Of a DNA stretch of 64,000 nt, positions 1 through 11,995 are shown piece after piece. The stretch's first letter is position 1; each line of letters begins with the position of its first letter. The stretch is taken from contig NZ_CP124747.1 of NCBI RefSeq assembly GCF_041860085.1, positions 4,836,001 to 4,900,000 of the forward strand. The letters are read 5' to 3'. The stretch comes from Schlesneria sp. DSM 10557. Its GTDB lineage: Bacteria > Planctomycetota > Planctomycetia > Planctomycetales > Planctomycetaceae. The translations under genes and the position numbers were made by a program. A model generated the notes under the pieces. That model was not told the origin of the DNA, did not search any database, and worked only from the letters and a program-made list of their open reading frames with translations.

Positions 1-1
1 C

Positions 2-190
2 TCGATCAACGTATCTGATTGCGGTAGTCTCTGGCAGGGCGTAAATGGACATGGCCAGGCGGTCGCTGACTCCGTTTTTGAGCGGATCGTTGAGGTCAGG
101 ACGTCCTTATTTTCGTCGCTGAAACTGGAACATTACCTCTGTGGCCTCATCAATGTCTCATCCGATCCGAGCAGGTTTGGGCGATCGTAA
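2..190 (+). CDS. possible 3' end of an upstream gene (partial)
   Basis: Frame 2 is open from the window edge to a TAA at 188-190, giving 62 codons with about 61% G or C at third positions, in line with coding DNA here. No domain is recognisable. It would overlap the GTG start proposed at 141 of the next gene by 50 bases, but a GTG at 192 in that gene follows the stop directly. It may equally be a chance open frame. Confidence 0.22.
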   Translation, partial: SINVSDCGSLWQGVNGHGQAVADSVFERIVEVRTSLFSSLKLEHYLCGLINVSSDPSRFGRS

Positions 191-2468
191 TGTGGGGAGG
201 TACCCCGTTTGGCTGGTCGTGTCGCTGGTGTGGCTGCTCGGGTTCTTTGCCTGGTTTCAGACGTTTGGGTTTCCCAACAATCCCCCTCTTCAGCGATCCA
301 TGGTTTGGGGCGGAATTCCGTTTGAATTGTTGGATCTGGTTGATCCCCCTTTAGAACCGGGGTCCGCACCGTGGAGTTGGTGGAACCTGTTGCAGCGAGG
401 CCCTTACCTGCTTGCCGCGATTCTGATCTGGGGTGGTGCGTGGGGGTTGGGATCACTCGCCCTTCGATGGATGAAACTGCCGCTGCGGGGTGCAGAACAG
501 CTCTTCTTTGCTTGCTCATTGGGATTGTCCCTGCTGTCGCTTGTGACCCTGTTACTGGGGCTGGCGGGTGGTTTATCTCAGGGACCCTTCGGGGCTCTGC
601 TGCTGATCAGCAGCGCCCTTGCTGTTGTGGTCCACCGTCCCTTTTCAGTGACTACCGCTGCTGCTGCTGCTGCTGCTGCCGAGGCATCGGCTCGGAAGAG
701 GGAGACTGGGGCTGCAGGAGTCTGTTGGACATGTCGCGTCGTGGTCTTGTTACTGATTCCATTTGTCTTCGTTCAACTGCTGGGGGCGATTACCCCTCAA
801 ACCGATTTTGACGTCGTGGAGTATCACCTGGGTGGACCAAAAGAGTGGTTTCTGCAGGGGGGGATTTCACGGCTGCCACACAATATTTACACGAATTTTC
901 CCTTCCTGACCGAGATGCTCATCCTGGATGGAATGGTCGTTTGCGGTGACTGGCGCTGGGGGGCACTCGCAGGCCAGGCTGTGTTAGCGGGCTTCGCACC
1001 GCTGACGGCGCTGGGGCTGTACGCCGCGGGGCGGAGGTGGTTCAGTTCGCAGGCAGGCTGTATCGCCGCGCTGGTGTATCTGACTTCGCCGTGGACCTAC
1101 CGGATCTCGATTATCGCCTACGCTGAAGGGGGGCTCGCTTGCTACCTCTTCGCGGCTCTCTTTGCGGGGTTGCGAGTCGGGGAGGAATGGGCGGCCGCCG
1201 GAAATGACAGAAAGTCTGTGCCCCGCGGACTTCTTCTCTTGTGCGGCGCGCTGGCAGGAAGCGCGATGGCGTGTAAGTACACCGGCCTCACGTCGGTCGT
1301 AATTCCTGTGTCGCTGCTGATGCTGTGGATATTCCTCTCGCGACCGGGGATCCCTTCATCCCAGGGAGGCAGGCATTTCCCTCAGGCGGTGCTGGCGCTG
1401 ATGTTGTTCGGTGCCGGGGTGGCAGTCACCGTCGGTCCCTGGTTATTGAAGAACGCAGTCGCAACAGGGAATCCCGTTTATCCGCTGGCGTATCGCGTGT
1501 TCGGGGGTAAAGACCGTGATGAGGAACTCGATCTGAAGTGGCGACAGGGACACGCAGCAAAGACCTACACCAGTTGGAGCGAACGGCTGTCTGATCTGCC
1601 GGTCAAGTTGTCTGACGTGATGGCCAACAATGACTGGCACAGCCCACTGATGTTCGGGCTGGCACCCTTATCGATCTGGTGGCTCAGAAGGAGACGCGAT
1701 CGAGCCCCGATAGACGCTGCTGACCCGCGTCAGGGAAGCGACATCGTCATCGTTTTGTGGTTATATGTCGCCTGGCAGTTTGCGACCTGGTGGCTACTGA
1801 CACATCATATCGATCGCTTCTACGTCCCGATGTTTTCGGTCGTCGCCTTGCTTGCGGGGATAGGAATGACCTGGCCATTCCTTGCCGGGGAGCACGCGAA
1901 AAAGGGAGCGTGGTCCTTTGTCTGGCCCCTGGTGTCGACCGCCGTTGTCGTCGCATCGATCCTCTACAACGTGCAGATCATGCTGTACGTGGGGGGATTC
2001 AATGCTGGCCGTCGCGACCTGAGGGGGGCCGAGCTGATTGCCATCGCACCACGCATTCAGTGGCTGAACGAGATGTATGAATCAGGTCAACTACCTGCCA
2101 AAACGAAGGTGCTCTGCGTGGGCGAGGCGGCATTGTTTCATGCTCGTTTTCCCTACGTCTACAACACGGTGTTCGATCGTTCTGTGTTTGAAGAGATCTG
2201 CAAGGCCCCGGAGGACACCAACGGCTCGCTTCGTCCGATTGAGGAAATTCGAAGTGAGTTTCACCGGCGTGGGATTACCCATATCGATGTGAACTGGGCC
2301 GAAATTCAGCGGTATCGAGCGCCCGGAAGTTACGGTTACTCCGAATTCATCCAGCCGGAACTGTTTGCAGAACTCCAGGAACAAGGACTGTTGGGACCCA
2401 ACTTGTTCAAAACGGGCCGAGCTGAAGAGGAGAACTCGGCACAAGTCTTTGCTGTTCTGCCGGAGTAG
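141..2468 (+). CDS. multi-pass membrane protein, GT-C / glycosyltransferase family 39-like
   Basis: This 775-residue protein is dominated by hydrophobic segments from about residue 15 to 640, followed by a soluble C-terminal part. An acidic motif in the first large loop (TPQTDFDVVEYHLGGPKEW, about residue 217) resembles the catalytic aspartate region of GT-C dolichyl-phosphate-mannose type transferases, so a role in transferring sugars from a polyprenyl-phosphate donor at the outer face of the cytoplasmic membrane is inferred. A run of nine alanines near residue 173 is encoded by a GCT microsatellite at about 657-680. The start is uncertain: GTG 141, ATG 153 and GTG 192 are in frame and none has a clear ribosome site. 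It is convergent with the next gene. Confidence 0.75.
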   Translation: MASSMSHPIRAGLGDRNVGRYPVWLVVSLVWLLGFFAWFQTFGFPNNPPLQRSMVWGGIPFELLDLVDPPLEPGSAPWSWWNLLQRGPYLLAAILIWGGAWGLGSLALRWMKLPLRGAEQLFFACSLGLSLLSLVTLLLGLAGGLSQGPFGALLLISSALAVVVHRPFSVTTAAAAAAAAEASARKRETGAAGVCWTCRVVVLLLIPFVFVQLLGAITPQTDFDVVEYHLGGPKEWFLQGGISRLPHNIYTNFPFLTEMLILDGMVVCGDWRWGALAGQAVLAGFAPLTALGLYAAGRRWFSSQAGCIAALVYLTSPWTYRISIIAYAEGGLACYLFAALFAGLRVGEEWAAAGNDRKSVPRGLLLLCGALAGSAMACKYTGLTSVVIPVSLLMLWIFLSRPGIPSSQGGRHFPQAVLALMLFGAGVAVTVGPWLLKNAVATGNPVYPLAYRVFGGKDRDEELDLKWRQGHAAKTYTSWSERLSDLPVKLSDVMANNDWHSPLMFGLAPLSIWWLRRRRDRAPIDAADPRQGSDIVIVLWLYVAWQFATWWLLTHHIDRFYVPMFSVVALLAGIGMTWPFLAGEHAKKGAWSFVWPLVSTAVVVASILYNVQIMLYVGGFNAGRRDLRGAELIAIAPRIQWLNEMYESGQLPAKTKVLCVGEAALFHARFPYVYNTVFDRSVFEEICKAPEDTNGSLRPIEEIRSEFHRRGITHIDVNWAEIQRYRAPGSYGYSEFIQPELFAELQEQGLLGPNLFKTGRAEEENSAQVFAVLPE

Positions 2469-2598
2469 CGTTTACGGAAAGTCTTCTGCGGGCGTGCAGC
2501 CGGCAGGTTGGTGTGAGCCTACATCTGAAGACGTGCCCCCAGACGCGGATGCATCACCATATCTGGAAGCAAGGAGGACTCGATCAGTAACACGATTG

Positions 2599-4758
2599 TC
2601 ACGGGCTGGGCCGCTGACGGCGTTGCCGGCGTTCTTCACGCATTCGTCGGGCTTCTTCGCGGCGCTGGATCATTTCAGGGGTGGGACCCTCTTCGAGAGC
2701 CCGCAGGGCATCCTGCGGTATCGCCTGCTGAAGACCTTCGGGGATGAGGGCTCTGAGGAAAATGGGTCCCAATCCTCGACCTGCCGGTTTGTTGGCGGCT
2801 TTTTCGTCAACCTTCTTCTCCGCTGCGGCGGGAACAACCTCACCCTCTGCGGGTCCCAGCACAGCTCCATCGGCACCCGCGGCACGTCTCCGTAGTTCTC
2901 CCAGCACTTCAAACTCTTGAGCGTGCCATGACCGGTACGCGGATACCAGGGCCAGACCGACCTGCACCGGGGGGGCATTGTGCGATTCAAACATCAGGCC
3001 ATCCGGTTGCCGTGTAATCACCGCTGTCGAATCACCGAAATAGGGTGCAATCGCTGCTGCGGAGGGAAGCGAGAATGCATCCAGTACGACCCCCTCTATC
3101 TCGAGTCGCCTGAGCAACACGTCACCCAGGTAGGGCAGCAGGGAACTCATTGTGCTGCTGGCGCGGGGGCCATTCAGATAACCATACGAGAGAGTTTCGC
3201 CAGCCTGCAGATTGATCTTGCGACCCATTTCCTGATCGAACCCGGGCCGCTTTGATTGCGAGTGACGCAAATGAGCCTTCATGGCCTGAGGATGGACGGC
3301 GAACAGCAGGTGTCGATCGAGCAGGCAGAACGTCGGCGTGATCGATACGCGGCCGCGAAATCCCCCGCCGGCGGTGTTGACGAAGTAGAGTGTCTGGCCC
3401 AGGAACGTCTGTTGACGCAGCGTGACCGTCGTACCGTAGTCATACTCCGCGTGGTCCGATACGAGAGATTGCTCAATGAGATTCATCAGCCGATCGAAGA
3501 CCACGGCAGCCTTTTGGGGATTCTTGACCTCCAGACTGACAACCAGACTGGTGGCGATCATTCCTCCGGCGGCGGGTGAGTCAAACGCGACGATTGTATC
3601 GCCAAAGGCGGGAAGGACGTCTTCGACAATCCTGAGTTGCAGTTCTGATTCGAGTTGTTTCACCGCTTCATCGAACACGCGCACCGAGATCGGCTGAACT
3701 CGCGACAGAATTTGGCGCGACTCCTGGAAAACCCGAGTCAGATTGAGGCTTGTTGCAAGAACCAGATCCGCATCGCCCGGGACATGAGCGAAGTGGTGAG
3801 GCTTCAAGGCCTCGCCTGCTGTCAGAACCATGATTCCATCGGTACGCCCACCTGTTGCGATGAACGTTCGCTGGACCATCGTGTCCTGATCGACGCCCGT
3901 TGTCTGGACGATGTGATCCAGGGCATCGACTCCGGTCATATTCAAAAGTGGACGCATTAACGTGCCGACGGGGCCGAGGGCGGTGATGACACCATTGAGG
4001 ATTCCGGCCCCATCGACCCAGCCGACCGTTGCCAGGCGGGGGACGGTGACACGTGCGAGCGACTTCTGGAAGCGGGGGTTCGTGTCGAGACCTGGCTGCC
4101 GACCCGCCAAGCCATCGAGAATGCGGGGAAGAGTCCCGTCTCCCAGGGCAAGCAGAACATGCGAACCCTCACGATGCGCCAGCAGCGTATAGCCGGGAAT
4201 GGGTATGGGGATGGTTTGAGTGGCGGAATTAGGATCGAACTGAAAATCGGGCAGCGTACTCAAGAGTTGATTGAGGGATTGCCAGAGTTGTTCGGTGTCG
4301 TCCCCGCTGCTCAGAATGACCCCCGCATGGACGCCTGAGAGCATTCTCACAAACATCGGGAGGTTCGGGTTGTTCGGAGGTGGTTCCAGCCCCACAAAAC
4401 CGCAGCCCGGATGAGCAGTCATTAACTTTAATAGCTGCGGGGAGAGTGTGCGTATTTCCGGTAGCAGATCGGATTCGTCCCCCTCGACAAACTCAGCAGT
4501 CCCTGCCCGATTGGCGAGTGCCGCGTCGAGAAGCTCGAAGAACTGCTGGATTTCGGGGTCGGCGGCAAATCCGTCGACGCCTGCTGCACCCGGCTTTCCG
4601 GGGCCTCGTGCAACCCATTCGAAGTAGGCGACCGTCTGGGGAGGGACCGCTTTGATCAGGGCGGCATCCCGTTCACCGGGGGGGAGTCCGAAGAGTCCAC
4701 TTCCTGTGAAGATCCAGAACAAGAGTTCCCATATTCCACGAGTCGCTTGCGCCTGCAT
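2599..4758 (-). CDS. large hypothetical protein, DUF3352-like, planctomycete type
   Basis: The 719-residue product starts at ATG 4758, chosen because AAGGAG lies about 7 bases upstream; an in-frame upstream extension to 4890 lacks such a site. A hydrophobic stretch (ELLFWIFTGSGLFGL) near residues 8-22 may be a signal or anchor. The body resembles DUF3352-type proteins with repeated phrases such as VPGDADLVLATSL and a C-terminal charged tail rich in Arg and Glu (last 30 residues), giving a likely periplasmic or membrane-associated protein of unknown role. No catalytic motif is visible. It ends 130 bases from the convergent membrane protein gene. Confidence 0.75.
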   Translation of the reverse strand: MQAQATRGIWELLFWIFTGSGLFGLPPGERDAALIKAVPPQTVAYFEWVARGPGKPGAAGVDGFAADPEIQQFFELLDAALANRAGTAEFVEGDESDLLPEIRTLSPQLLKLMTAHPGCGFVGLEPPPNNPNLPMFVRMLSGVHAGVILSSGDDTEQLWQSLNQLLSTLPDFQFDPNSATQTIPIPIPGYTLLAHREGSHVLLALGDGTLPRILDGLAGRQPGLDTNPRFQKSLARVTVPRLATVGWVDGAGILNGVITALGPVGTLMRPLLNMTGVDALDHIVQTTGVDQDTMVQRTFIATGGRTDGIMVLTAGEALKPHHFAHVPGDADLVLATSLNLTRVFQESRQILSRVQPISVRVFDEAVKQLESELQLRIVEDVLPAFGDTIVAFDSPAAGGMIATSLVVSLEVKNPQKAAVVFDRLMNLIEQSLVSDHAEYDYGTTVTLRQQTFLGQTLYFVNTAGGGFRGRVSITPTFCLLDRHLLFAVHPQAMKAHLRHSQSKRPGFDQEMGRKINLQAGETLSYGYLNGPRASSTMSSLLPYLGDVLLRRLEIEGVVLDAFSLPSAAAIAPYFGDSTAVITRQPDGLMFESHNAPPVQVGLALVSAYRSWHAQEFEVLGELRRRAAGADGAVLGPAEGEVVPAAAEKKVDEKAANKPAGRGLGPIFLRALIPEGLQQAIPQDALRALEEGPTPEMIQRREEARRMREERRQRRQRPSP

Positions 4759-5203
4759 ATTGATTCTCCTTGGCGTCCATTTTCCTGAGGCATCCCCGGA
4801 AAGGGAAGGCTGGCGAGGGGAGTGATTCCGCATTCCGGGTCTGGACGGGCCCGATCGGGGAACCAGAGGAGGATGCATTTGGTGTTCCATTCCTCAAGCG
4901 CTGGAGCAGGTGACGAGAGGAATGTACCGCCGCTTGGCAGGTGTGAGAAAACCTTGCAGGGTCAGGTTTGGAGCGAGCGGCAGCCGGAATGACGCGGTCA
5001 AAAACGAAAACGCCCCGGTCCAATATCCAATGGACCGGGGCGTCCCGAGTTCCGCGTCATGTACCGATCCATCAGCCGTCGGCGCGGTCGGAAAGACTTC
5101 ACGGGCTAGATGCCGAGCATCTTTAGATGATCAGTGGCTCTCCCTGTTTCAGCTTCTTGTCCAATCACCTTGGCAGATCGGGCGCGATTTTGCAACTTCC
5201 ACA
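4759..5203. other. intergenic, contains nrdJ terminator
   Basis: A 445-base spacer between two minus-strand genes. The only clear element is the terminator hairpin at 5003-5043. The part nearest 4759-4900 is the 5' leader of the downstream gene and includes an in-frame but poorly supported N-terminal extension. Confidence 0.6.
5003..5043 (-). terminator. Rho-independent terminator of nrdJ
   Basis: A perfect 13-bp stem (arms 5010-5022 and 5031-5043, GC-rich, 8-base loop) is followed on the minus strand by TTTTCGTTTTTG. It lies about 160 bases past the nrdJ stop codon. Confidence 0.88.
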
Positions 5204-8200
5204 TCAACTGCATCCGTGGCTGGTTCCACAGTTATGGCAGAGATAGCAATTTCCATTTCGCACCGTGATGGCACCACAGTTACTGCAACTGGGGGCATCC
5301 GACTGGAACTTCGCAAATTGCTGATTGCGATTCGTTACAGATTCTCCACTGGATGCTGCAGCAGGAGCGATCACCACAGGTGATGCCATTCTCTGCAGCA
5401 CGGCTGTTGGCGTCTTGCCATTGCCACTGGCGTGACCATTCGCGACATGGCCATTGGTCTGGCCATTTGAGTTCGACCCGGTCTGGGGTCGGGTGGAATG
5501 GTTTCCATTCACCTGACCTTTTGTCGCCGTGGCCGAAGTTGCAGGCTGTGCCTTGCTTACAGCAACTTCGGCCGAACGATGACTTTCCGAGGTCTCCTCA
5601 CCATCGTCGAGCCCATTGGATTCAGCCCGTTTCGGGACGTTGGCCTCCCGGAAGCCAGGCAGGAACTGGATTCCCAGCCACCGGAAGATGTAGTCGACCA
5701 CACTCTTGGCGTTGGGGATGTCCGGGTTGGGTGTCCAGCCGCTTGGTTCAAACCGCGAGTGAGAGAACTTCTCGACCAGCACCTCGAGCGGAACCCCGTA
5801 CTGCAGACCCATCGAGGTTTCGGTTCCGATGACGTCCATGAGTCCGCCGATCGTGCTTCCCTCTTTGGCCATGCTGATGAACAGTTCGCCCGGAGTGCCG
5901 TCCTCGAACAGCCCTACCGTAATGTATCCTTCGTGACCACCCACGCTGAACTTGTGAGTCAGGGAATGTCGCGTTGCGGGAAGGCGTCGTCGTGCAGGGC
6001 GATCGCCGTTGGATCCCCCCTTCTTGCGATCCCCTTCTTTGGTCGTCGACAAGGGCTGGCTTTGCTTTGAGCCATCGCGATAGATGGCCAGAGCCTTCAG
6101 GCCGAGTCGCCAGCCTTCGAAGTAGGCCTTCTCGATGTCCTCGACAGTGCTTTCAGCCGGCATGTTCACCGTTTTGGAGATCGCACCTGACAGGAACGGC
6201 TGGGCGGCGGCCATCATGGTGATGTGTGCCTTCCAGTGGATCGTTCGGGTTCCGTTGTTGGCCTTAAAGGCACAGTCGAAGACATTGACGTGCTCGGGCT
6301 TCAGATCCGCCGCACCTTCGATCGTTTCGGACTCTTCAATGTGCTTGATGATCCGATCGATCTCGAGGCTGTCGTAGCCGAGCGTCTTCAGGGCGAGCGG
6401 AACGGTGCGGTTGACGATCTTCATCATGCCGCCCCCCGCCAGTTGCTTGTACTTGACCAGTGCGATATCGGGTTCGATCCCCGTGGTATCGCAGTCCATC
6501 ATGAAAGCGATGGTACCGGTCGGTGCGAGCACTGTCGCCTGAGCGTTTCGGTAACCGAACTGACGACCTGAATCAACGCATTCGTCCCAGACTTTACCGG
6601 CGGCGTTCCGCAGGTATTCAGGGCAGGACGAGTCGATACGGTCGACCGAATCGCGGTGCATCCGCATGACCCGCAACATCGGTTCGGCGTTCTCTTTGTA
6701 GCCTGCGAAGGGACCGAGATATCCAGCGATACGGCTGGAAGTCAGGTACCCCTGGCCGGTCAGCAACGCCGTGAGGGCTCCTGCGATTCCGCGTCCTGCA
6801 TCGCTGTCGTAGGCAATCCCCATCGACATCAGCAGGCTGCCCAGGTTGGCGTAGCCCAGACCGAGTGGTCGGTAGAGGTGGCTGTTTTTGGCGATGGCCG
6901 GTGTCGGGTAGCTCGCGTTATCGACGAGAATTTCCTGCGCCGTGATGAAGATCGACGCGGCGGCGCGGAACCGTTCGACGTCGAACTCCCCTTCAGGTCG
7001 CTGGAACTTGCGGAGGTTAAGACTCGACAGGTTACAGGCCGTGTCGTCCAGAAACATGTATTCTGAACAGGGGTTCGATGCATTGATACGACCAGAGTTC
7101 GGGCAGGTATGCCACTTGTTGATCGTCGTATCGTACTGGACGCCCGGATCCCCGCACGACCAGGCCCCTTCGGCCATCTGCCGTAGAATGTACTTGGCGT
7201 CATACTCGGGGCCGAACTGTGTCTGATCGGTGACCCAGCGCGTCTTCCACTTCTTTCCTTCTTCGACGGATCGCATGAACTCGTCGCTGAGGCGAACAGA
7301 AAGATTGGCGTTCTGGAACATGATCGACGAGTAGGCTTCGCCATTGAAGTTGGCGTCGTACTCACCGCTATCGATCAGGACGCGAGCTTTTTTCTCTTCC
7401 CGCTTCTTGCACTGGATAAAGTCCAGAATGTCAGGATGCCAGTCCTTGAGTGACTGCATCTTGGCAGCCCGCCGGGTCTTACCGCCCGACTTCACGACAG
7501 CGGCGATCTGGTCATACACTCTCATGAAAGAGAGCGGGCCGGAAGGAGTCCCGCCGCCAGAGAGCTTTTCTTTCGAACTGCGAATCGTCGAAAGGTCGGT
7601 CCCTGTTCCTGAGCCGAATTTGAAGAGCATCGCTTCGCTGGTTGCCAGCCGCATGATGTCTTCCATGTTGTCGTCGACAGCCTGGATGAAGCAGGCGGAA
7701 GCCTGAGGCAGTTCGTACGACGTCGCTGGCCGCTCAACCACTTGCGTAGCCGGGTTGAAGTGGTAGTTCCCCCTGGCTCCCTTCACGCCGTACTGGTGGA
7801 AGAGTCCGACGTTGAACCAGACGGGTGAATTGAACGAACCGTACTGGTGCAGACACAGCCAGGCGAGTTCGCGATAGAAGTTCTCGCCATCTTCACGACT
7901 GGCGAAATAACCACCGCTGATCCCCCAGTCGGCGATCGTGCGTGCCACGCGGTGGATAACCTGCTTCACGCTGGTTTCACGCTCGGGAGTGCCGTGCTCA
8001 CCATAGAAGTATTTCGAGACGACCACGTTGGTGGCGAGCGGTGACCAGGATGCGGGGATTTCGCAATTGGTCTGCTCGAACAAAACCTTGCCGTTTTCGT
8101 CCTTAATCGCTGCCGTTCTGTAATCCCACTCAACAGTGGAAAACGGATCGGTATCGGGAGGACAAAACCGAGGCTGAACTGACATCGCCCGAATTTCTGG

Positions 8201-8284
8201 GAGGGGACGTCCCGGAAAAGAGGCACCGTTTGGAACAGTCGGAGCGGCCATTGCAGGGCCGGACGAATTCAACTGGTGCATCAT
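5204..8284 (-). CDS. nrdJ: adenosylcobalamin-dependent ribonucleotide reductase (class II)
   Basis: This 1026-residue enzyme reduces ribonucleotides to deoxyribonucleotides with a cobalamin-generated thiyl radical, supplying DNA precursors without oxygen dependence. Family marks are the NPCSE active-site motif near residue 406, the PTGTI loop (LAPTGTIAFMMDCD) and a C-terminal TSCPB-type region followed by a low-complexity Asn/Gly/Thr linker and a four-plus-cysteine tail (CSNCG...CYLCHNCG) in the last 30 residues. ATG 8284 is chosen over an upstream GTG at 8290 because AAGGAG is spaced correctly from it. It is monocistronic, with its own promoter and a strong terminator. Deoxynucleotide synthesis would therefore depend on B12; no recognisable cobalamin riboswitch precedes it. 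Confidence 0.97.
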   Translation of the reverse strand: MMHQLNSSGPAMAAPTVPNGASFPGRPLPEIRAMSVQPRFCPPDTDPFSTVEWDYRTAAIKDENGKVLFEQTNCEIPASWSPLATNVVVSKYFYGEHGTPERETSVKQVIHRVARTIADWGISGGYFASREDGENFYRELAWLCLHQYGSFNSPVWFNVGLFHQYGVKGARGNYHFNPATQVVERPATSYELPQASACFIQAVDDNMEDIMRLATSEAMLFKFGSGTGTDLSTIRSSKEKLSGGGTPSGPLSFMRVYDQIAAVVKSGGKTRRAAKMQSLKDWHPDILDFIQCKKREEKKARVLIDSGEYDANFNGEAYSSIMFQNANLSVRLSDEFMRSVEEGKKWKTRWVTDQTQFGPEYDAKYILRQMAEGAWSCGDPGVQYDTTINKWHTCPNSGRINASNPCSEYMFLDDTACNLSSLNLRKFQRPEGEFDVERFRAAASIFITAQEILVDNASYPTPAIAKNSHLYRPLGLGYANLGSLLMSMGIAYDSDAGRGIAGALTALLTGQGYLTSSRIAGYLGPFAGYKENAEPMLRVMRMHRDSVDRIDSSCPEYLRNAAGKVWDECVDSGRQFGYRNAQATVLAPTGTIAFMMDCDTTGIEPDIALVKYKQLAGGGMMKIVNRTVPLALKTLGYDSLEIDRIIKHIEESETIEGAADLKPEHVNVFDCAFKANNGTRTIHWKAHITMMAAAQPFLSGAISKTVNMPAESTVEDIEKAYFEGWRLGLKALAIYRDGSKQSQPLSTTKEGDRKKGGSNGDRPARRRLPATRHSLTHKFSVGGHEGYITVGLFEDGTPGELFISMAKEGSTIGGLMDVIGTETSMGLQYGVPLEVLVEKFSHSRFEPSGWTPNPDIPNAKSVVDYIFRWLGIQFLPGFREANVPKRAESNGLDDGEETSESHRSAEVAVSKAQPATSATATKGQVNGNHSTRPQTGSNSNGQTNGHVANGHASGNGKTPTAVLQRMASPVVIAPAAASSGESVTNRNQQFAKFQSDAPSCSNCGAITVRNGNCYLCHNCGTSHGCS

Positions 8285-9072
8285 GCACACTCCTTATGAA
8301 ATCCTGGGAGATAAATAACTGCCACAGCCCGGCAGAAGGCATACGGAAAGACGTTGAGGAACTCTAAAACGAAGGTGCTTGCATCACCTGCAGGCGGCAC
8401 AACCAGTAGCGGTTCAGAAGTGAATTTCACGCTACATATGGGTGCAGACGCGGCAGGGCCACAATAAAAATCGGGGGTCGGAAAGTCAATAGTCTGGATT
8501 CGGAATCGATATTGACAGCCCCCGACAGACCGCCTAAGTCGAAATTCATCATTGGGTTATTTTCTGACGAAAAAACGGGAAATTGTCGGCCCGATCGCGA
8601 ATCCGATTTAAATTTCGACACGTTGTGCCGATCTCCAATTCGGTTCAGTGCGGGCGCGCGTCGTGTCGCCAAAACTGGCTGTTCAATGGTCGCGCGCAAT
8701 CAGGCTTGGGAAAGAGGTCGAGCAAAGCCGAAAACAGGTTTTCGTCCACTCGATGTTTCCCCCGTCGTGCGGGGGAGAGACATTATCAAAGCAGAATTGG
8801 GCCCGGTCATCGAGGCTCATGGAGCGGATGGAAGTGATTGATTCCGGGAGAGAAGGGAGTTTTCGGGTATTACTGATCTAACCGTTGCTTTCCAACGTTT
8901 TCGCCGCGTGATACGATCTTCGGGGTGAACAAATCTTGAAAATTCAGGGGTTTTTGCGGCTTTGCCGCAGAAGAAAACAGGACCCCCAATTGAATATTGA
9001 ATCGCGGCGATCAGCCGCGTGAGTTTTGCTCTCGAAAGCACTTTCTTGGATTTACGGGCAAGGAAATCAGAT
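8285..9072. other. divergent intergenic region between nrdJ and acnA
   Basis: A 788-base region serving both divergent genes. It holds the nrdJ promoter and long leader. On the acnA side two short hairpins are visible (GCGGC-TTT-GCCGC near 8957 and a GCGGC/GCCGC pair near 9004) and a weak TTTCCA-17-TACGAT promoter-like pair near 8888-8916. No gene or known riboswitch was recognised. Confidence 0.5.
8461..8489 (-). promoter_or_regulatory. candidate sigma70-type promoter for nrdJ
   Basis: On the minus strand TTGACT (8484-8489) and TATTGT (8461-8466) match the consensus at 5/6 and 4/6 positions with exactly 17 bases between them. This predicts a leader of about 170 nucleotides before nrdJ. Confidence 0.5.
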
Positions 9073-11739
<2,667 letters not shown>

Positions 11740-11763
11740 TCCCGACTCTTGTCGAAAGCAACC

Positions 11764-11809
11764 TCACGCACGCTTTGGAACTCACGTTCTGGAGCGTGCG
11801 TGATTTTAT
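11764..11809 (+). terminator. terminator after acnA
   Basis: A perfect 11-bp stem (11764-11774 with 11793-11803) built of CACGCACGCT and its complement, with an 18-base loop, is followed by a short TTTTAT stretch. It begins 25 bases after the acnA stop. Confidence 0.7.
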
Positions 11810-11995
11810 GTTAACCTCTGAAATCGTGTCTTTGCCGGGGTCGAGCCTCGACATTTCAAAAGGGTTGACTGCGTCTGTATGCTGCCAATGATTCCACTGT
11901 CATGATCGTCCCTGCTGCAAGTCGGGCGCGATTTTCAATGTACCTGCAACGGATCGTCTATCGCTGAACGTTCACTTTCTCGAGGAATTGTCCTT

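Noticed and set aside
8285-8460. Cobalamin riboswitch before nrdJ
   Set aside because: The B12-box and core GGTG/ATCC pattern could not be found on the transcribed strand.
8512-8540. Perfect TTGACA as plus-strand promoter for acnA
   Set aside because: The matching -10 at 17 bases is poor (TAAGTC) and it lies 560 bases from the start.
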